From the NCBI RefSeq assembly GCF_034372165.1, contig NZ_CP139698.1:2666001-2730000 (forward strand): DNA of 64,000 bases, written 5' to 3'. Origin of the DNA: Christiangramia sp. OXR-203 (lineage in GTDB: Bacteria; Bacteroidota; Bacteroidia; Flavobacteriales; Flavobacteriaceae). Below are positions 24,913-33,603 of the stretch, in pieces (the first letter of the stretch is position 1; each line of letters opens with the position of its first letter). The notes under the pieces are model-generated. The model ran no database searches. It was not told where the DNA came from and saw only the letters and a program-made list of their open reading frames with translations. A program made the translations under genes and the position numbers.

Positions 24913-27099
24913 TTATCTTGTGAAAAGTAATTCTCTGTATTTAGCTAATGGCCAGATTTCATCATCTACCAATAACTCTAATTTATCACAGTGATATCTA
25001 ATTTCTTCGAAGTAAGGTTTCACATCATCACAATAGGCAAATGCTTTCTCTTCAGCATCTTCTAGTTTGTTGGCAATTTTTCTCGCTTCAATCATCGCAT
25101 TCACATTAGAATTGATACTGGCAATATGAGAAGAAATGCTTTCTATAATTTCCAATTGTTCCTTAGCGTGTCTCGCGAAATCATCAGCATAAATATCTTT
25201 CAATCCGCGTACATTCTTGATCAGGATATTCTGATATCTTATCGAAGTTGGTATGATGTGATTTCTGGCGATATCTCCAAGGATACGTCCTTCAATCTGA
25301 ATTCTCATCGCGTACTCTTCAAGCTCGATCTCGTGTCTTGCTTCGATCTCAGTCTCATTCATTACCCCAAGTTCCTTGTAAAGGGCAATTGTTTTCTTGC
25401 TTACCTGAGCTTTTAAAGCTAGTGGCGTAGTTCTGTTGTTACTAAGTCCACGTTTCTCTGCTTCTTTTTCCCATGGCTCACCATATCCATCTCCTTCAAA
25501 TCTAATTTTCTTAGATTTTTTAATGTATTCTCTCAGGACATTAAAGACGGCATCGTCTTTCTTCATCTTTTTGTCCTTGATAAGTTTATCAACCTCAACT
25601 TTAAATTCCTTAAGCTGCTTAGCTACGATACTGTTAAGTACGGTCATCGCCCCAGCACAGTTCGCAAGAGAACCAACTGCTCTAAATTCAAATTTATTCC
25701 CTGTAAAGGCAAATGGCGAAGTTCTGTTTCTATCAGTATTGTCAAGAAGAATTTCAGGAATCTTCCCAACTACATTCAATTTAAGATCTGTTTTTTCCTG
25801 AGGAGAGAGTTTACCATCAGTCACTTTTTCAAGTTCATCAAGAACTTTAGTCAGCTGACTTCCAATAAATACTGAAATGATTGCTGGTGGGGCCTCGTTA
25901 GCTCCAAGACGGTGGTCATTAGAAGCACTTGCAATCGCAGCTCTTAATAATTCCTCATTATCATAAACCGCTTTAATCGTGTTTACAAAGAATGTAAGGA
26001 ACTGAAGGTTCTTCATTGGCGTAGAACCTGGAGATAGTAAGTTTACTCCGGTATCTGTCGCTAATGACCAGTTATTATGTTTACCACTACCGTTAATTCC
26101 GGCAAATGGTTTTTCGTGCATTAATACGCTAAAATTATGTCTTTCACCAACTCTCTTCATCACATCCATGATCAATGAATTGTGATCTACAGAAAGGTTA
26201 GCTTCTTCAAAAACTGGAGCAAGCTCAAATTGGTTTGGTGCTACCTCGTTATGACGGGTTTTAACCGGAATACCAAGCTTCATACACTCGATCTCAAGAT
26301 CCATCATATAAGCGATCGCTCTTGAAGGTATAGAACCAAAATAGTGATCATCCAATTGCTGACCTTTCGCTGGAGAATGTCCTAATAATGTTCTTCCGGT
26401 TAAAGTAATATCAGGTCTTGAAGCTGTAAGTGCAGAATCAATCAGGAAATACTCCTGTTCCCATCCTAAAGTCGCGTTTACTTTCTTAACGTTCTTATCG
26501 AAGTATTTTGCAACATCTGTAGCTGCATTATCAACTGCCTGTAAAGCTCTGAGTAATGGTGTCTTATTATCAAGTGCCTCTCCTGTGTAAGCTACAAATA
26601 CTGTTGGAATGCATAATGTGGTCCCCCAGATAAAAGCTGGAGAAGTAGGATCCCATGCTGTATAACCTCTAGCTTCAAAAGTATTTCTAATTCCACCATT
26701 CGGGAAACTTGATGCATCTGGTTCCTGTTGAACAAGCTGTCCTCCACCAAACTTTTCGATTGCCGACCCATCACCCAAAGGCTCAAAGAAAGAATCATGT
26801 TTCTCTGCAGTTGCTCCCGTAAGAGGCTGGAACCAGTGAGTATAATGAGTAACTCCTTTAGAGATCGCCCATTCCTTCATTCCGGTAGAAATATGATCGG
26901 CTACATTGCGATCTATTTTCTTCCCGGTATTCATAGCTTCCACGACGTTCGTGTACGCTTCTTTGGTTAAAAACTGTCTCATTACAGTTTCATTGAAAAC
27001 ATTTTTTCCGAAAATTTCAGACCTTCTACGAGGTTCCTTGATCTTCACCGGCTTCCTGTTCAATGTTTCTTTTAAAGCTTGGAATCTTAAAGTTGACAT
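24913..27099 (-). CDS. glnN: Type III glutamine synthetase (GlnN)
   Basis: 728 residues, the size of GSIII enzymes (GSI is about 470). Conserved features: an N-terminal GSIII domain (HWFQPLTGATAEKHDSF near 85-100, FIWGTTLCIPTVFVAY near 155-170), catalytic WEQEYFLID, PVKTRHNEVAPNQFELAP and GINGSGKHNNWSL. It makes glutamine from glutamate, ammonia and ATP as a dodecamer and is the main ammonia-assimilation enzyme of many Bacteroidota. Fits with the PII/Amt module in the same window. Single-gene unit ended by a strong terminator. Confidence 0.96.
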   Translation of the reverse strand: MSTLRFQALKETLNRKPVKIKEPRRRSEIFGKNVFNETVMRQFLTKEAYTNVVEAMNTGKKIDRNVADHISTGMKEWAISKGVTHYTHWFQPLTGATAEKHDSFFEPLGDGSAIEKFGGGQLVQQEPDASSFPNGGIRNTFEARGYTAWDPTSPAFIWGTTLCIPTVFVAYTGEALDNKTPLLRALQAVDNAATDVAKYFDKNVKKVNATLGWEQEYFLIDSALTASRPDITLTGRTLLGHSPAKGQQLDDHYFGSIPSRAIAYMMDLEIECMKLGIPVKTRHNEVAPNQFELAPVFEEANLSVDHNSLIMDVMKRVGERHNFSVLMHEKPFAGINGSGKHNNWSLATDTGVNLLSPGSTPMKNLQFLTFFVNTIKAVYDNEELLRAAIASASNDHRLGANEAPPAIISVFIGSQLTKVLDELEKVTDGKLSPQEKTDLKLNVVGKIPEILLDNTDRNRTSPFAFTGNKFEFRAVGSLANCAGAMTVLNSIVAKQLKEFKVEVDKLIKDKKMKKDDAVFNVLREYIKKSKKIRFEGDGYGEPWEKEAEKRGLSNNRTTPLALKAQVSKKTIALYKELGVMNETEIEARHEIELEEYAMRIQIEGRILGDIARNHIIPTSIRYQNILIKNVRGLKDIYADDFARHAKEQLEIIESISSHIASINSNVNAMIEARKIANKLEDAEEKAFAYCDDVKPYFEEIRYHCDKLELLVDDEIWPLAKYRELLFTR

Positions 27100-27340
27100 G
27101 CTGAAATATTAATTGTGTTGGTTTATAAAAGATTGAATTATCAAATCATCAAATAATTCAGTAATTATCGATTGAAGATGCGAATATAAGCGATATGCAA
27201 CAAAAAAAGAGTGCAGATTTCGGAAAAAATGCATCCTCTTTAAGAAAACCCCCTATTTTTTTAGGGTTGTTTCTCAATTTTAACCAATAATTAATATTAT
27301 GCACCCCTTCTTCCGAAGGGATTTAAGAAGAAATTAAGAC

Positions 27341-28285
27341 CTATAGAATTGTGATCAGGATAAACGTAGCGTAAGCGGCAATAAGACCAAATCCCTCTTT
27401 TCTTCCCATTTCTGAAGGTTTCGGAATTAATAATAGTGGCAATAAGGCAAATGCGATTGCCAGCATCCAGATCATATCGTTCGAAAGAATTTCTGAAGAT
27501 TGCACGACTACAGGTTTGATTAAAGCGGTTAAACCTAAAACTGAAGCGATATTGAAAATATTGGAGCCAATTAAATTCCCTAACGAAATTGCTTTCTCCT
27601 TTTTCATTGCGGCGATCAGGGAAGCTGCCAGCTCTGGAACGCTCGTTCCAACAGCGATGATAGTCACAGAAACTACTCGTTCGCTAATACCTAATTGAGT
27701 GGCAAGATCTACTGCACCCATGACGAGTAATTCTGATCCTCCCCATAAAGCAAAAATTCCAATTAACAGCCAGATTCCTAATTTGATACTTCGAACATCC
27801 TGTAAAGACAGATCTACCTCATCTGCAACCACATTGTCCTTTCTTCTTGACCTTTTAATTAGTAGAAACATGTATCCTACAAGTCCGAGTAAGAGAATTC
27901 CACCTTCTATACGTGATAATACATCTCCACTTTGGAGAAAGAAATAGAGTACTATGGAGAATAACATCATTATTGGCCAGTTGATCCTATAGAAATCACG
28001 ATCGACCATTAAGGGAGAAACCATGGCCGTTAATCCCAGAACCAAACCAATATTAGCGATATTAGAACCTATTACATTACCTAAAGAAATATCTGAAAAA
28101 CCATCAATAGCTGCCTGCAGACTCACCAAAAGTTCTGGAGCTGAAGTAGCGAAGGAAACCACCGTAAGACCTACAACCATCCTGGAAATACTGAGTTTTA
28201 GTGAAATTGCTACAGAACTTCGAACTAAAAACTCTCCTCCTATTACCAAAAGGACAAAGCCAACAATTAGAAATACAACGCTCAT
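27341..28285 (-). CDS. Calcium/sodium:proton-type antiporter (CaCA family, YrbG-like)
   Basis: 314 residues, ten or eleven membrane helices in two inverted halves. The alpha-repeat motifs are both visible: TSAPELLVSL...GNVIGSNIANIGLVLGL (about 48-85) and GTSVPELAASL...GNLIGSNIFNIASVLGL (about 210-250). This is the K+-independent Na+/Ca2+ exchanger type seen in bacteria, sitting in the inner membrane. Monocistronic; the gap to glnN carries only weak hairpins (27246-27270, 27305-27320). Confidence 0.9.
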   Translation of the reverse strand: MSVVFLIVGFVLLVIGGEFLVRSSVAISLKLSISRMVVGLTVVSFATSAPELLVSLQAAIDGFSDISLGNVIGSNIANIGLVLGLTAMVSPLMVDRDFYRINWPIMMLFSIVLYFFLQSGDVLSRIEGGILLLGLVGYMFLLIKRSRRKDNVVADEVDLSLQDVRSIKLGIWLLIGIFALWGGSELLVMGAVDLATQLGISERVVSVTIIAVGTSVPELAASLIAAMKKEKAISLGNLIGSNIFNIASVLGLTALIKPVVVQSSEILSNDMIWMLAIAFALLPLLLIPKPSEMGRKEGFGLIAAYATFILITIL

Positions 28286-28440
28286 AGATGATATTTTTTG
28301 CGAAGATAGAGGAATTCATAGAATTGCAATTACTTTCTTTAAGTCTAAGAATTCAATGCCTTTAATGACCAATTTTCAGCCAAATATGTTATTTCGCTGA
28401 AATTGAATAATTTGTACCTTTCGAAAATATCTCATGTACA

Positions 28441-28593
28441 ATGAAAAAGTCAATTTTCAAGGCGCTTGCTAAGTTCAACAAGAAATTTTTACCTAGTTAC
28501 TCCAAAAAAGAATTGGATTTACAAAAAGCTTCAAAAGTCCAGATGGCTATTATAGGCTGGCGCCTATGGGTTACTAAAAACTCGCTGGACTAG
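28441..28593 (+). CDS. Conserved 50-residue protein (often mislabelled 'SsrA-binding')
   Basis: Translation from ATG 28441 gives 50 residues: basic start MKKSIFKALAKFNKKFLPSY, then KELDLQKASKVQM and the hydrophobic AIIGWRLWVTKNSLD. I recall near-identical small proteins across Flavobacteriia, sometimes annotated as SsrA-binding although they lack an SmpB fold. Function unknown; the pattern of a basic amphipathic N-terminus and a Trp-rich C-terminus could suggest RNA or membrane contact. Its TAG stop shares a CTAG tetramer with the apt stop on the other strand. Confidence 0.72.
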   Translation: MKKSIFKALAKFNKKFLPSYSKKELDLQKASKVQMAIIGWRLWVTKNSLD

Positions 28594-29102
28594 TAATGTA
28601 TTAGTGACTCTACCTCATAATTAGAAATCCGGTCTCTCCCGTTAAGAAAATCAAGTTCTATTAAGAAATTACACTGCACAATATTGCCTTTGCATTTTTC
28701 CACAAGTTTACAGGTGGCCAGAGCTGTTCCTCCGGTTGCAAGGACATCATCATGAATTAGCACATTTTCACCTTCCTGGATCGCATCCTGATGAATTTCA
28801 AGACTATCACTTCCATATTCCAGATCATATTCCTGCTTGAAAGTTTTAGCAGGTAGTTTACCCGGCTTTCTAACCGGAACGAAGCCTGCCTTTAGTTCCT
28901 GTGCCAGCAGACTGGCGAAAAAGAATCCCCTGGACTCCATTCCTACCACCTTATCTATTTTTGCGTCTGGAAGTTTGCCAATAAAATTTACAACAACTTC
29001 TTTCATAGCCTTGTGATCCAGCAAGAGCGGACTTATATCTTTATATCCTATTCCTTCCTTCGGAAAGTTCTCGATCTCGCGTATATAATTCTTCAATTCC
29101 AT
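28590..29102 (-). CDS. apt: Adenine phosphoribosyltransferase
   Basis: 170 residues, the normal Apt size. N-terminal IENFPKEGIGYKDISPLL and the PRPP-binding loop VLIHDDVLATGGTA (about 115-128) are diagnostic; the MESRGFFFASLLAQEL segment is also conserved. It salvages adenine to AMP. It lies 10 nt after the DUF2461 gene, so the two are probably one transcript. Confidence 0.96.
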   Translation of the reverse strand: MELKNYIREIENFPKEGIGYKDISPLLLDHKAMKEVVVNFIGKLPDAKIDKVVGMESRGFFFASLLAQELKAGFVPVRKPGKLPAKTFKQEYDLEYGSDSLEIHQDAIQEGENVLIHDDVLATGGTALATCKLVEKCKGNIVQCNFLIELDFLNGRDRISNYEVESLIHY

Positions 29103-29112
29103 ATTTTATAGA

Positions 29113-29766
29113 TCAAACTGTAATTGCTTTGTTCAAATATTTGCGGAAAGGTAGCATCTCCCTATAGATCTCTATCAGTTTTTCCTGAAAATCATTCTTC
29201 AGAATTTGTTTTTGAGTGAGGTCAACCTGAACAGCAAAAGTTTTATTCCGCAGTAGTTCAATATGTTGATGATCCTTGTCAAAGCCTTTGGGTGCGGTTT
29301 TAAGCTTTTCATCATGTACAAGTCCGCCGAATGTTTCCACAAATGAATTCTTTTCGATAATTTCTTTAAACTCGGCACCATTATAATCGATAGATGAACG
29401 TATACTATCAAGTATGGATTTTTTGGGACGGTAAAATCCGCCGGCTACAAAGCTTCCGTTGATCCCTATATGAATATAAAAATCTCCTTTTTCAGGCTTG
29501 TCATCCAGACCTGCGCCAAAATGGTCCTTGTATATTGGTTTATTAGGGTGAAACATCAGGTTATTGTTGATCCTGTTGATTGCTTTCTTACCTTCTGTTG
29601 GTGCATAATCTTCATCAATATTAGCCAATTTTATATCAAGCTCATTTAACCATAAGATGTATGAATCGCGAATATGATAGTATTCTTTACGATGTTCGTC
29701 CATCCACTCTTTCGAATTATTCTTGTTCAGATCTCTTAAAAAAGTGAACATTTTTTTAAAATCCAT
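29113..29766 (-). CDS. DUF2461 family protein
   Basis: 217 residues from ATG 29766 (a GTG at 29802 would add 12 residues of low similarity). Conserved DUF2461 features: FTFLRDLNKNNSKEWM at the N-terminus, KAINRINNNLMFHPNKPIYKDHFGAGL in the middle (quoted here in two halves of the family motif: INRINNNLMF and PNKPIYKDHF) and GGFYRPKKSIL. The family (also TIGR02453) is common in Bacteroidota; function unknown. Likely cytosolic, no signal peptide from this start. Confidence 0.83.
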   Translation of the reverse strand: MDFKKMFTFLRDLNKNNSKEWMDEHRKEYYHIRDSYILWLNELDIKLANIDEDYAPTEGKKAINRINNNLMFHPNKPIYKDHFGAGLDDKPEKGDFYIHIGINGSFVAGGFYRPKKSILDSIRSSIDYNGAEFKEIIEKNSFVETFGGLVHDEKLKTAPKGFDKDHQHIELLRNKTFAVQVDLTQKQILKNDFQEKLIEIYREMLPFRKYLNKAITV

Positions 29767-29955
29767 GTACAATATTTGAATTGTAAAGATCGCCAAAAAC
29801 ACCGGTATTGCAATAGTTAATCATGGTCCTACAAGATAGCTTTCTACTTATAAAATTGGAATACAGCTTATTACGTTCAAGTTTTATTCAATACCGTTAA
29901 TAATCTGACTGATTATATTTTATATTTATACGACCAACCTGTAAAATTCATTATT

Positions 29956-30303
29956 ATGATCTTCAAAAAACTGGGAGATGATATTTTCGCGCCTTCACCT
30001 AAGGCTATGGCACTAATAGATGCTAAAGATCCTAAATTCAACTACTACCTCTCTTCAAGAATTAGAGGACCTTTAATTGATCTGGACATTACCACTAAGA
30101 TCTTTCACAATAATGAAATGTTCGTGCGTAAATCTAGTTATCGGGTTAAGCTGGGACAAATCGAAAAGTGCGTCAAACAAAACCTTATAGAACACATGCT
30201 CCTATTAGGACTGCCGGAAGCAGAAATTCCAGATAGCCTGAAATCTGATGGGTTTAAGGCCGATGTCATTAAAAATATCAATCGGAGAATTTATACGGAT
30301 TAA
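29956..30303 (+). CDS. Hypothetical protein, 115 residues
   Basis: 115 residues from ATG 29956, no signal or membrane segment. The N-terminus MIFKKLGDDIFAPSPKAMALIDAKDP is followed by a mixed strand/helix region, with a basic C-terminus VIKNINRRIYTD. I do not recognise a family. Codon usage resembles its neighbours and it is alone between the DUF2461 promoter region and the tRNA-Arg terminator. Confidence 0.6.
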   Translation: MIFKKLGDDIFAPSPKAMALIDAKDPKFNYYLSSRIRGPLIDLDITTKIFHNNEMFVRKSSYRVKLGQIEKCVKQNLIEHMLLLGLPEAEIPDSLKSDGFKADVIKNINRRIYTD

Positions 30304-30370
30304 TCATAATTCCCCCTGGTAAGAAGCTCTGTTGAAAAACCGGGCTTTTTTTATTTCAGGTAAGACATAA

Positions 30371-30400
30371 AAAAAACTGCAACCTAAGTTGCAGTTTTTT
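30371..30400 (-). terminator. Intrinsic terminator of tRNA-Arg
   Basis: Perfect 13-bp stem (30371-30383 with 30388-30400, core ACTGCAAC/GTTGCAGT), 4-base loop; A- and T-runs on both sides allow termination from either strand. It begins 1 nt after the tRNA 3' end. Confidence 0.88.
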
Positions 30401-30401
30401 G

Positions 30402-30475
30402 TGACCTCGCCAGGATTCAAACCTGGAACCTCTTGAGCCGTAATCAAGTGCGCTATTCAGTTGCGCCACGAGGCC
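30402..30475 (-). tRNA. tRNA-Arg (anticodon ACG)
   Basis: 74-nt cloverleaf on the minus strand. Acceptor stem GGCCTCG pairs with CGAGGTC (one G-T), anticodon stem CTTGA/TCAAG encloses loop TTACGGC with anticodon ACG, and the T-arm contains GTTTGAATCC. Discriminator A; CCA is not encoded (ACAAAA follows), so it is added after transcription. A TATATTTG promoter element lies about 37 nt upstream. ACG is normally edited to ICG, which reads CGU/CGC/CGA. Confidence 0.96.
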
Positions 30476-30511
30476 TTTTAAATAGTGCTCTACTGTTTTG
30501 TAAAGCGGGTG

Positions 30512-30519
30512 CAAATATA
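30512..30519 (-). promoter_or_regulatory. TAnnTTTG -7 element for tRNA-Arg
   Basis: Minus-strand TATATTTG, identical to the element upstream of tRNA-Gly, 36 nt before the mature 5' end. Confidence 0.6.
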
Positions 30520-30560
30520 ATTGCTTTTTATAAAACTAAAAAGCCTTTTCAGAATAAAAT

Positions 30561-30586
30561 AAAAAAAAGGCGGATGAACCGCCTTT
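30561..30586 (-). terminator. Intrinsic terminator of the M57 protease gene
   Basis: 8-bp stem AAAGGCGG/CCGCCTTT (30566-30573 with 30579-30586), 5-base loop, eight T on the minus strand side. Confidence 0.85.
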
Positions 30587-30608
30587 CCTAGTGCCCAATG
30601 TTTGGTTT

Positions 30609-31442
30609 TTAGTATAAGTAGTTTAGGGCAACGGTATCATAATATCCAAATTCTCCGTCTTCGTTCCCACCAAAACAAGCCAGCATGATAGAATTCGAAT
30701 CAAAGCCTGTAGGCGTACCTGGAATATGGACTGCACCATCAGCTCCTGCAGATTCTCCACTTTGTCCACAGCTTTGGCGGCTAAACCAATCTGTATGTCT
30801 TAATCCTACTGCATGACCAATTTCGTGAGTCATCACATGTTCATTAGTGTTAGTGTCGTAGTTCTGCATACCTGAGAAAATCTGTACATATTTATATGGA
30901 TTTCCATTGCTAGGAAATCCTGCAACTCCTCCTGCCTGACCATTGTTGGTCTGGTAAACTACGATATCGTAGGGCTGGTAGTTAGTTCCGAAAGTGAGTG
31001 TAAAGGTAATTCCAAGATCCAGCGCATTGTAATTACCAATTGCATACTGTAAGGCAGTTCTCTGTTTACTGGATAAAGCCTGACTTCCTCCGGTGTACCC
31101 AATTACGTTCACAGTACGAGGTGAGCTCACCAGGTTGTTGGTTCGATACTGCTTATCTGTGATAGAAGACGCGGACATACTAAATAATTGGTCTTTAGTC
31201 ATGGCAATATCACCTTCGATAAGATAATTTTCGATAGAGCTTCCGTCGGGAAGCATCATCATTTGCTTTTCAACATGTTTTGAATTGAAATGGAGATCGG
31301 AAATTCTCTTAAGAACCTCTTTGGATATCTGATCTTCCTGAACTTTGGCAGTTTCTGGAGAAATTTCTGAAACATCTTCTTTTTCACAGGAAGCAAAGAA
31401 TAATACTCCCATGGATAGGGTAAGTAGTGTAATTTTTTTCAT
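30609..31442 (-). CDS. M57-type (HEIGH) zinc metalloprotease lipoprotein
   Basis: 277 residues: lipoprotein signal with lipobox FASC (about 16-19), a propeptide-like acidic region (about 20-105), then the catalytic domain. The zinc site is THEIGHAVGLRHTD (HExxHxxGxxH, near 205-218). Upstream strand VNVIGYTGGSQALSSKQRTAL and the downstream CG-rich region with two Cys (SCGQSG, LACFGG) fit the M57 'dual-action HEIGH' family of secreted proteases in Flavobacteriia. Probably surface-exposed. Single-gene unit. Confidence 0.86.
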   Translation of the reverse strand: MKKITLLTLSMGVLFFASCEKEDVSEISPETAKVQEDQISKEVLKRISDLHFNSKHVEKQMMMLPDGSSIENYLIEGDIAMTKDQLFSMSASSITDKQYRTNNLVSSPRTVNVIGYTGGSQALSSKQRTALQYAIGNYNALDLGITFTLTFGTNYQPYDIVVYQTNNGQAGGVAGFPSNGNPYKYVQIFSGMQNYDTNTNEHVMTHEIGHAVGLRHTDWFSRQSCGQSGESAGADGAVHIPGTPTGFDSNSIMLACFGGNEDGEFGYYDTVALNYLY

Positions 31443-31541
31443 AAGTAAGTTTAGGTTAATGGGGCACTTATAAAGTTAAACTACACTAAAAGATGTTTAT
31501 CTACTAATAAATTATGTTAAATGTAGGAATTTTCTGCAATG

Positions 31542-31817
31542 CTACACGATTTCAGCACTCAATCCTGCATCCAATAGTTTGGAGCATCTTGGCTTCAATT
31601 CATCATATGGACCGGTTTTTACAGTACATTTTCCCTTGTAATGAACCAGAATACTACATTGCTCAGCCTGTTCTGGAGTATGTTCACAAGCATAGATCAA
31701 TGTTTCGATTACATGATCAAAGGTATTGTAATCATCATTATATAAAACGATTTCGTTTTCACGCTGTTTTTGCGTTTTCAGGTCAACCTGTTCTAAAACT
31801 TCCTCTTTCGTACTCAT
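31542..31817 (-). CDS. clpS: ClpS-like adaptor for ClpAP
   Basis: 91 residues from ATG 31817 (a TTG 6 nt upstream is less likely). The core IVLYNDDYNTFDHVIETLIYACEHTPEQAEQCSILVHYKGK follows the ClpS fold (the motifs LYNDDYNTFDHV and AEQ...VHYKGK are the diagnostic parts), including the Asn-Asp-Asp ligand pocket that binds N-degron residues. It targets proteins to ClpA; a ClpP homologue is at 44214. A TATCTTTG -7 element is 29 nt upstream. Confidence 0.88.
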   Translation of the reverse strand: MSTKEEVLEQVDLKTQKQRENEIVLYNDDYNTFDHVIETLIYACEHTPEQAEQCSILVHYKGKCTVKTGPYDELKPRCSKLLDAGLSAEIV

Positions 31818-31846
31818 CTTCAACTTATTACAATTTCTGAAAGCTG

Positions 31847-31854
31847 CAAAGATA
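31847..31854 (-). promoter_or_regulatory. TAnnTTTG -7 element for clpS
   Basis: Minus-strand TATCTTTG in the 55-nt gap after prmA, so clpS can be transcribed separately from tpiA-prmA. Confidence 0.5.
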
Positions 31855-31872
31855 CAAATTAATGTAACATGC

Positions 31873-32706
31873 TTAAAATGAAAACTTTGCAGCTACCCAG
31901 TTATTTCTTTCAATGTGTTCTATAAATTTCAAGTCATGCTTTTCACATGCCGACTTTATAACCGAAAGGTCTTCGGTATAAAATCCACTAAAGAAGATAC
32001 TTCCTGATTCTTGCAGACATTCTACATAAGTAGCCATATCATTCAGCAAAATATTTCTATTGATATTGGCAAGAATTACATCGTATTTTCTACCAGGTAA
32101 TAACTCTGCTCCACCTTCTTCAACATTTATATCCTTACAATTGTTGCGTTCAATATTCTCCAGTGTATTCAAATAACACCAGTTATCGATATCAATCGCT
32201 TCCACAGGGTTTGCACCTTTCATTCTTGCTAAAATGGCAAGAACTCCAGTACCACATCCCATATCCAGTACAGATTTACCTTTCCAGTAGTTCTTTAAAA
32301 TATGCTGGATCATCATGTGAGTAGTAGAATGATGACCAGTACCAAATGACATTTTTGGTTCTATGACAATATCGAACCGGGTATTTGGCTTCTCATGAAA
32401 CGGTGCTCGAACGCTGCACTCATCGTCCACCAGTATAGGAGTGAAATTCTTTTCCCACTCCTCGTTCCAGTTTACCCGTTCAATTTTTTTCACCTCATAG
32501 TCAATACTGAATTCTTCAGACTTCAGGATTTGTACCTCATCCAGTAGATCAGCTGCGAATTGCTCTTCCGGCACATAAGCAGTAATGCCATCTACATTCT
32601 CAACAAAACTTTCAAAACCAAGTTCTCCTAGTTCTGCAATTAAAATTTCTGAAGCTGGAACGACCGGTTGTATCGTAAAATGATATTCGTAATAATGTCC
32701 AGTCAT
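31873..32706 (-). CDS. prmA: Ribosomal protein L11 methyltransferase
   Basis: 277 residues. SAM-binding motif I is VLDMGCGTGVLAI (about 140-152), preceded by the PrmA signature SFGTGHHSTTHMM and followed by ILANINRNIL (motif IV). The N-terminal ~100 residues form the L11-recognition domain. It trimethylates L11 in the ribosome. Its start codon shares one base with the tpiA stop, so translation is coupled. Confidence 0.94.
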   Translation of the reverse strand: MTGHYYEYHFTIQPVVPASEILIAELGELGFESFVENVDGITAYVPEEQFAADLLDEVQILKSEEFSIDYEVKKIERVNWNEEWEKNFTPILVDDECSVRAPFHEKPNTRFDIVIEPKMSFGTGHHSTTHMMIQHILKNYWKGKSVLDMGCGTGVLAILARMKGANPVEAIDIDNWCYLNTLENIERNNCKDINVEEGGAELLPGRKYDVILANINRNILLNDMATYVECLQESGSIFFSGFYTEDLSVIKSACEKHDLKFIEHIERNNWVAAKFSF

Positions 32707-33458
32707 TAAAATGAGTTTACAATCTCAAGAAAATCAACTGCTTTTAAGCTAGCTCCCCCAATCAGACCACCATCCACATCTTCTTTGGCAAAGATCTCCC
32801 TGGCGTTTGCCGGCTTTACACTACCTCCATAAAGGATGGAAGTATTTTCAGCCACACTCGCGCTTACATTGTCTTTTAATAGAGTACGAATATGTTTATG
32901 CATATCTTGTGCCTGTTCAGGGCTTGCAGTTTCACCGGTCCCAATTGCCCATACTGGTTCGTAGGCTAAAATGATATTTTTCCAGGCGTCTTCTGAAAGG
33001 TGAAATAAAGCTTCCTTTAACTGTGATTCTACTAAACTGAAGTGCTTGTCGTTTTTACGGTCTTCCAGCTCTTCTCCAAAGCAAAAGATCACTCGCATTT
33101 CTGCTGCGATCGCTGCGTCTACTTTCTTAGCCAGTTGCCCATTTGTTTCGTGAAAATATGCACGTCTCTCGCTATGCCCAAGAATAACCGTAGTCACACC
33201 AATACTTTGTAACATTTTTGCTGAAATTTCACCCGTAAAAGCGCCATTTTCACTTTCATGCATATTTTGAGCTGCAACGATAACGGGAGTATCCTTTAGT
33301 GCCTGGAAAGTAGGATATAGATTTGTAAAGGCTGGAGCTACCATAACAGTTGCTTCAGGTTCCTTAACCATTTGCATCTTCATTTCGCCAAGTAATTCTT
33401 CAGTCTCAGCAAGATCGTTATTCATTTTCCAGTTTCCGGCTACTATTTGTTCTCTCAT
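32706..33458 (-). CDS. tpiA: Triosephosphate isomerase
   Basis: 250 residues, normal TIM size. The active-site sequences are GNWKMN (Lys, about 8-13), ILGHSERR (His, about 95) and AYEPVWAIGTG (Glu, about 165), with the phosphate-binding GGSVKPAN and GGASLKA at the end. It interconverts DHAP and glyceraldehyde 3-phosphate in glycolysis. First gene of a tpiA-prmA pair with a TATATTTG element 57 nt upstream. Confidence 0.97.
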   Translation of the reverse strand: MREQIVAGNWKMNNDLAETEELLGEMKMQMVKEPEATVMVAPAFTNLYPTFQALKDTPVIVAAQNMHESENGAFTGEISAKMLQSIGVTTVILGHSERRAYFHETNGQLAKKVDAAIAAEMRVIFCFGEELEDRKNDKHFSLVESQLKEALFHLSEDAWKNIILAYEPVWAIGTGETASPEQAQDMHKHIRTLLKDNVSASVAENTSILYGGSVKPANAREIFAKEDVDGGLIGGASLKAVDFLEIVNSF

Positions 33459-33514
33459 GATAAATATATTTCAGTGATTGGATGCTCTCCTACTATAGGT
33501 TTCAGCATATAAGA

Positions 33515-33522
33515 CAAATATA
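33515..33522 (-). promoter_or_regulatory. TAnnTTTG -7 element for tpiA-prmA
   Basis: Minus-strand TATATTTG, 56 nt before the tpiA ATG. Confidence 0.5.
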
Positions 33523-33603
33523 AGGAAAGACTGAAATACGAAATCCTAAACCAGAGCTAAACCTTCAATTTTTAGGATTTTCAAAATATAAGATAGTAGA
33601 TGC

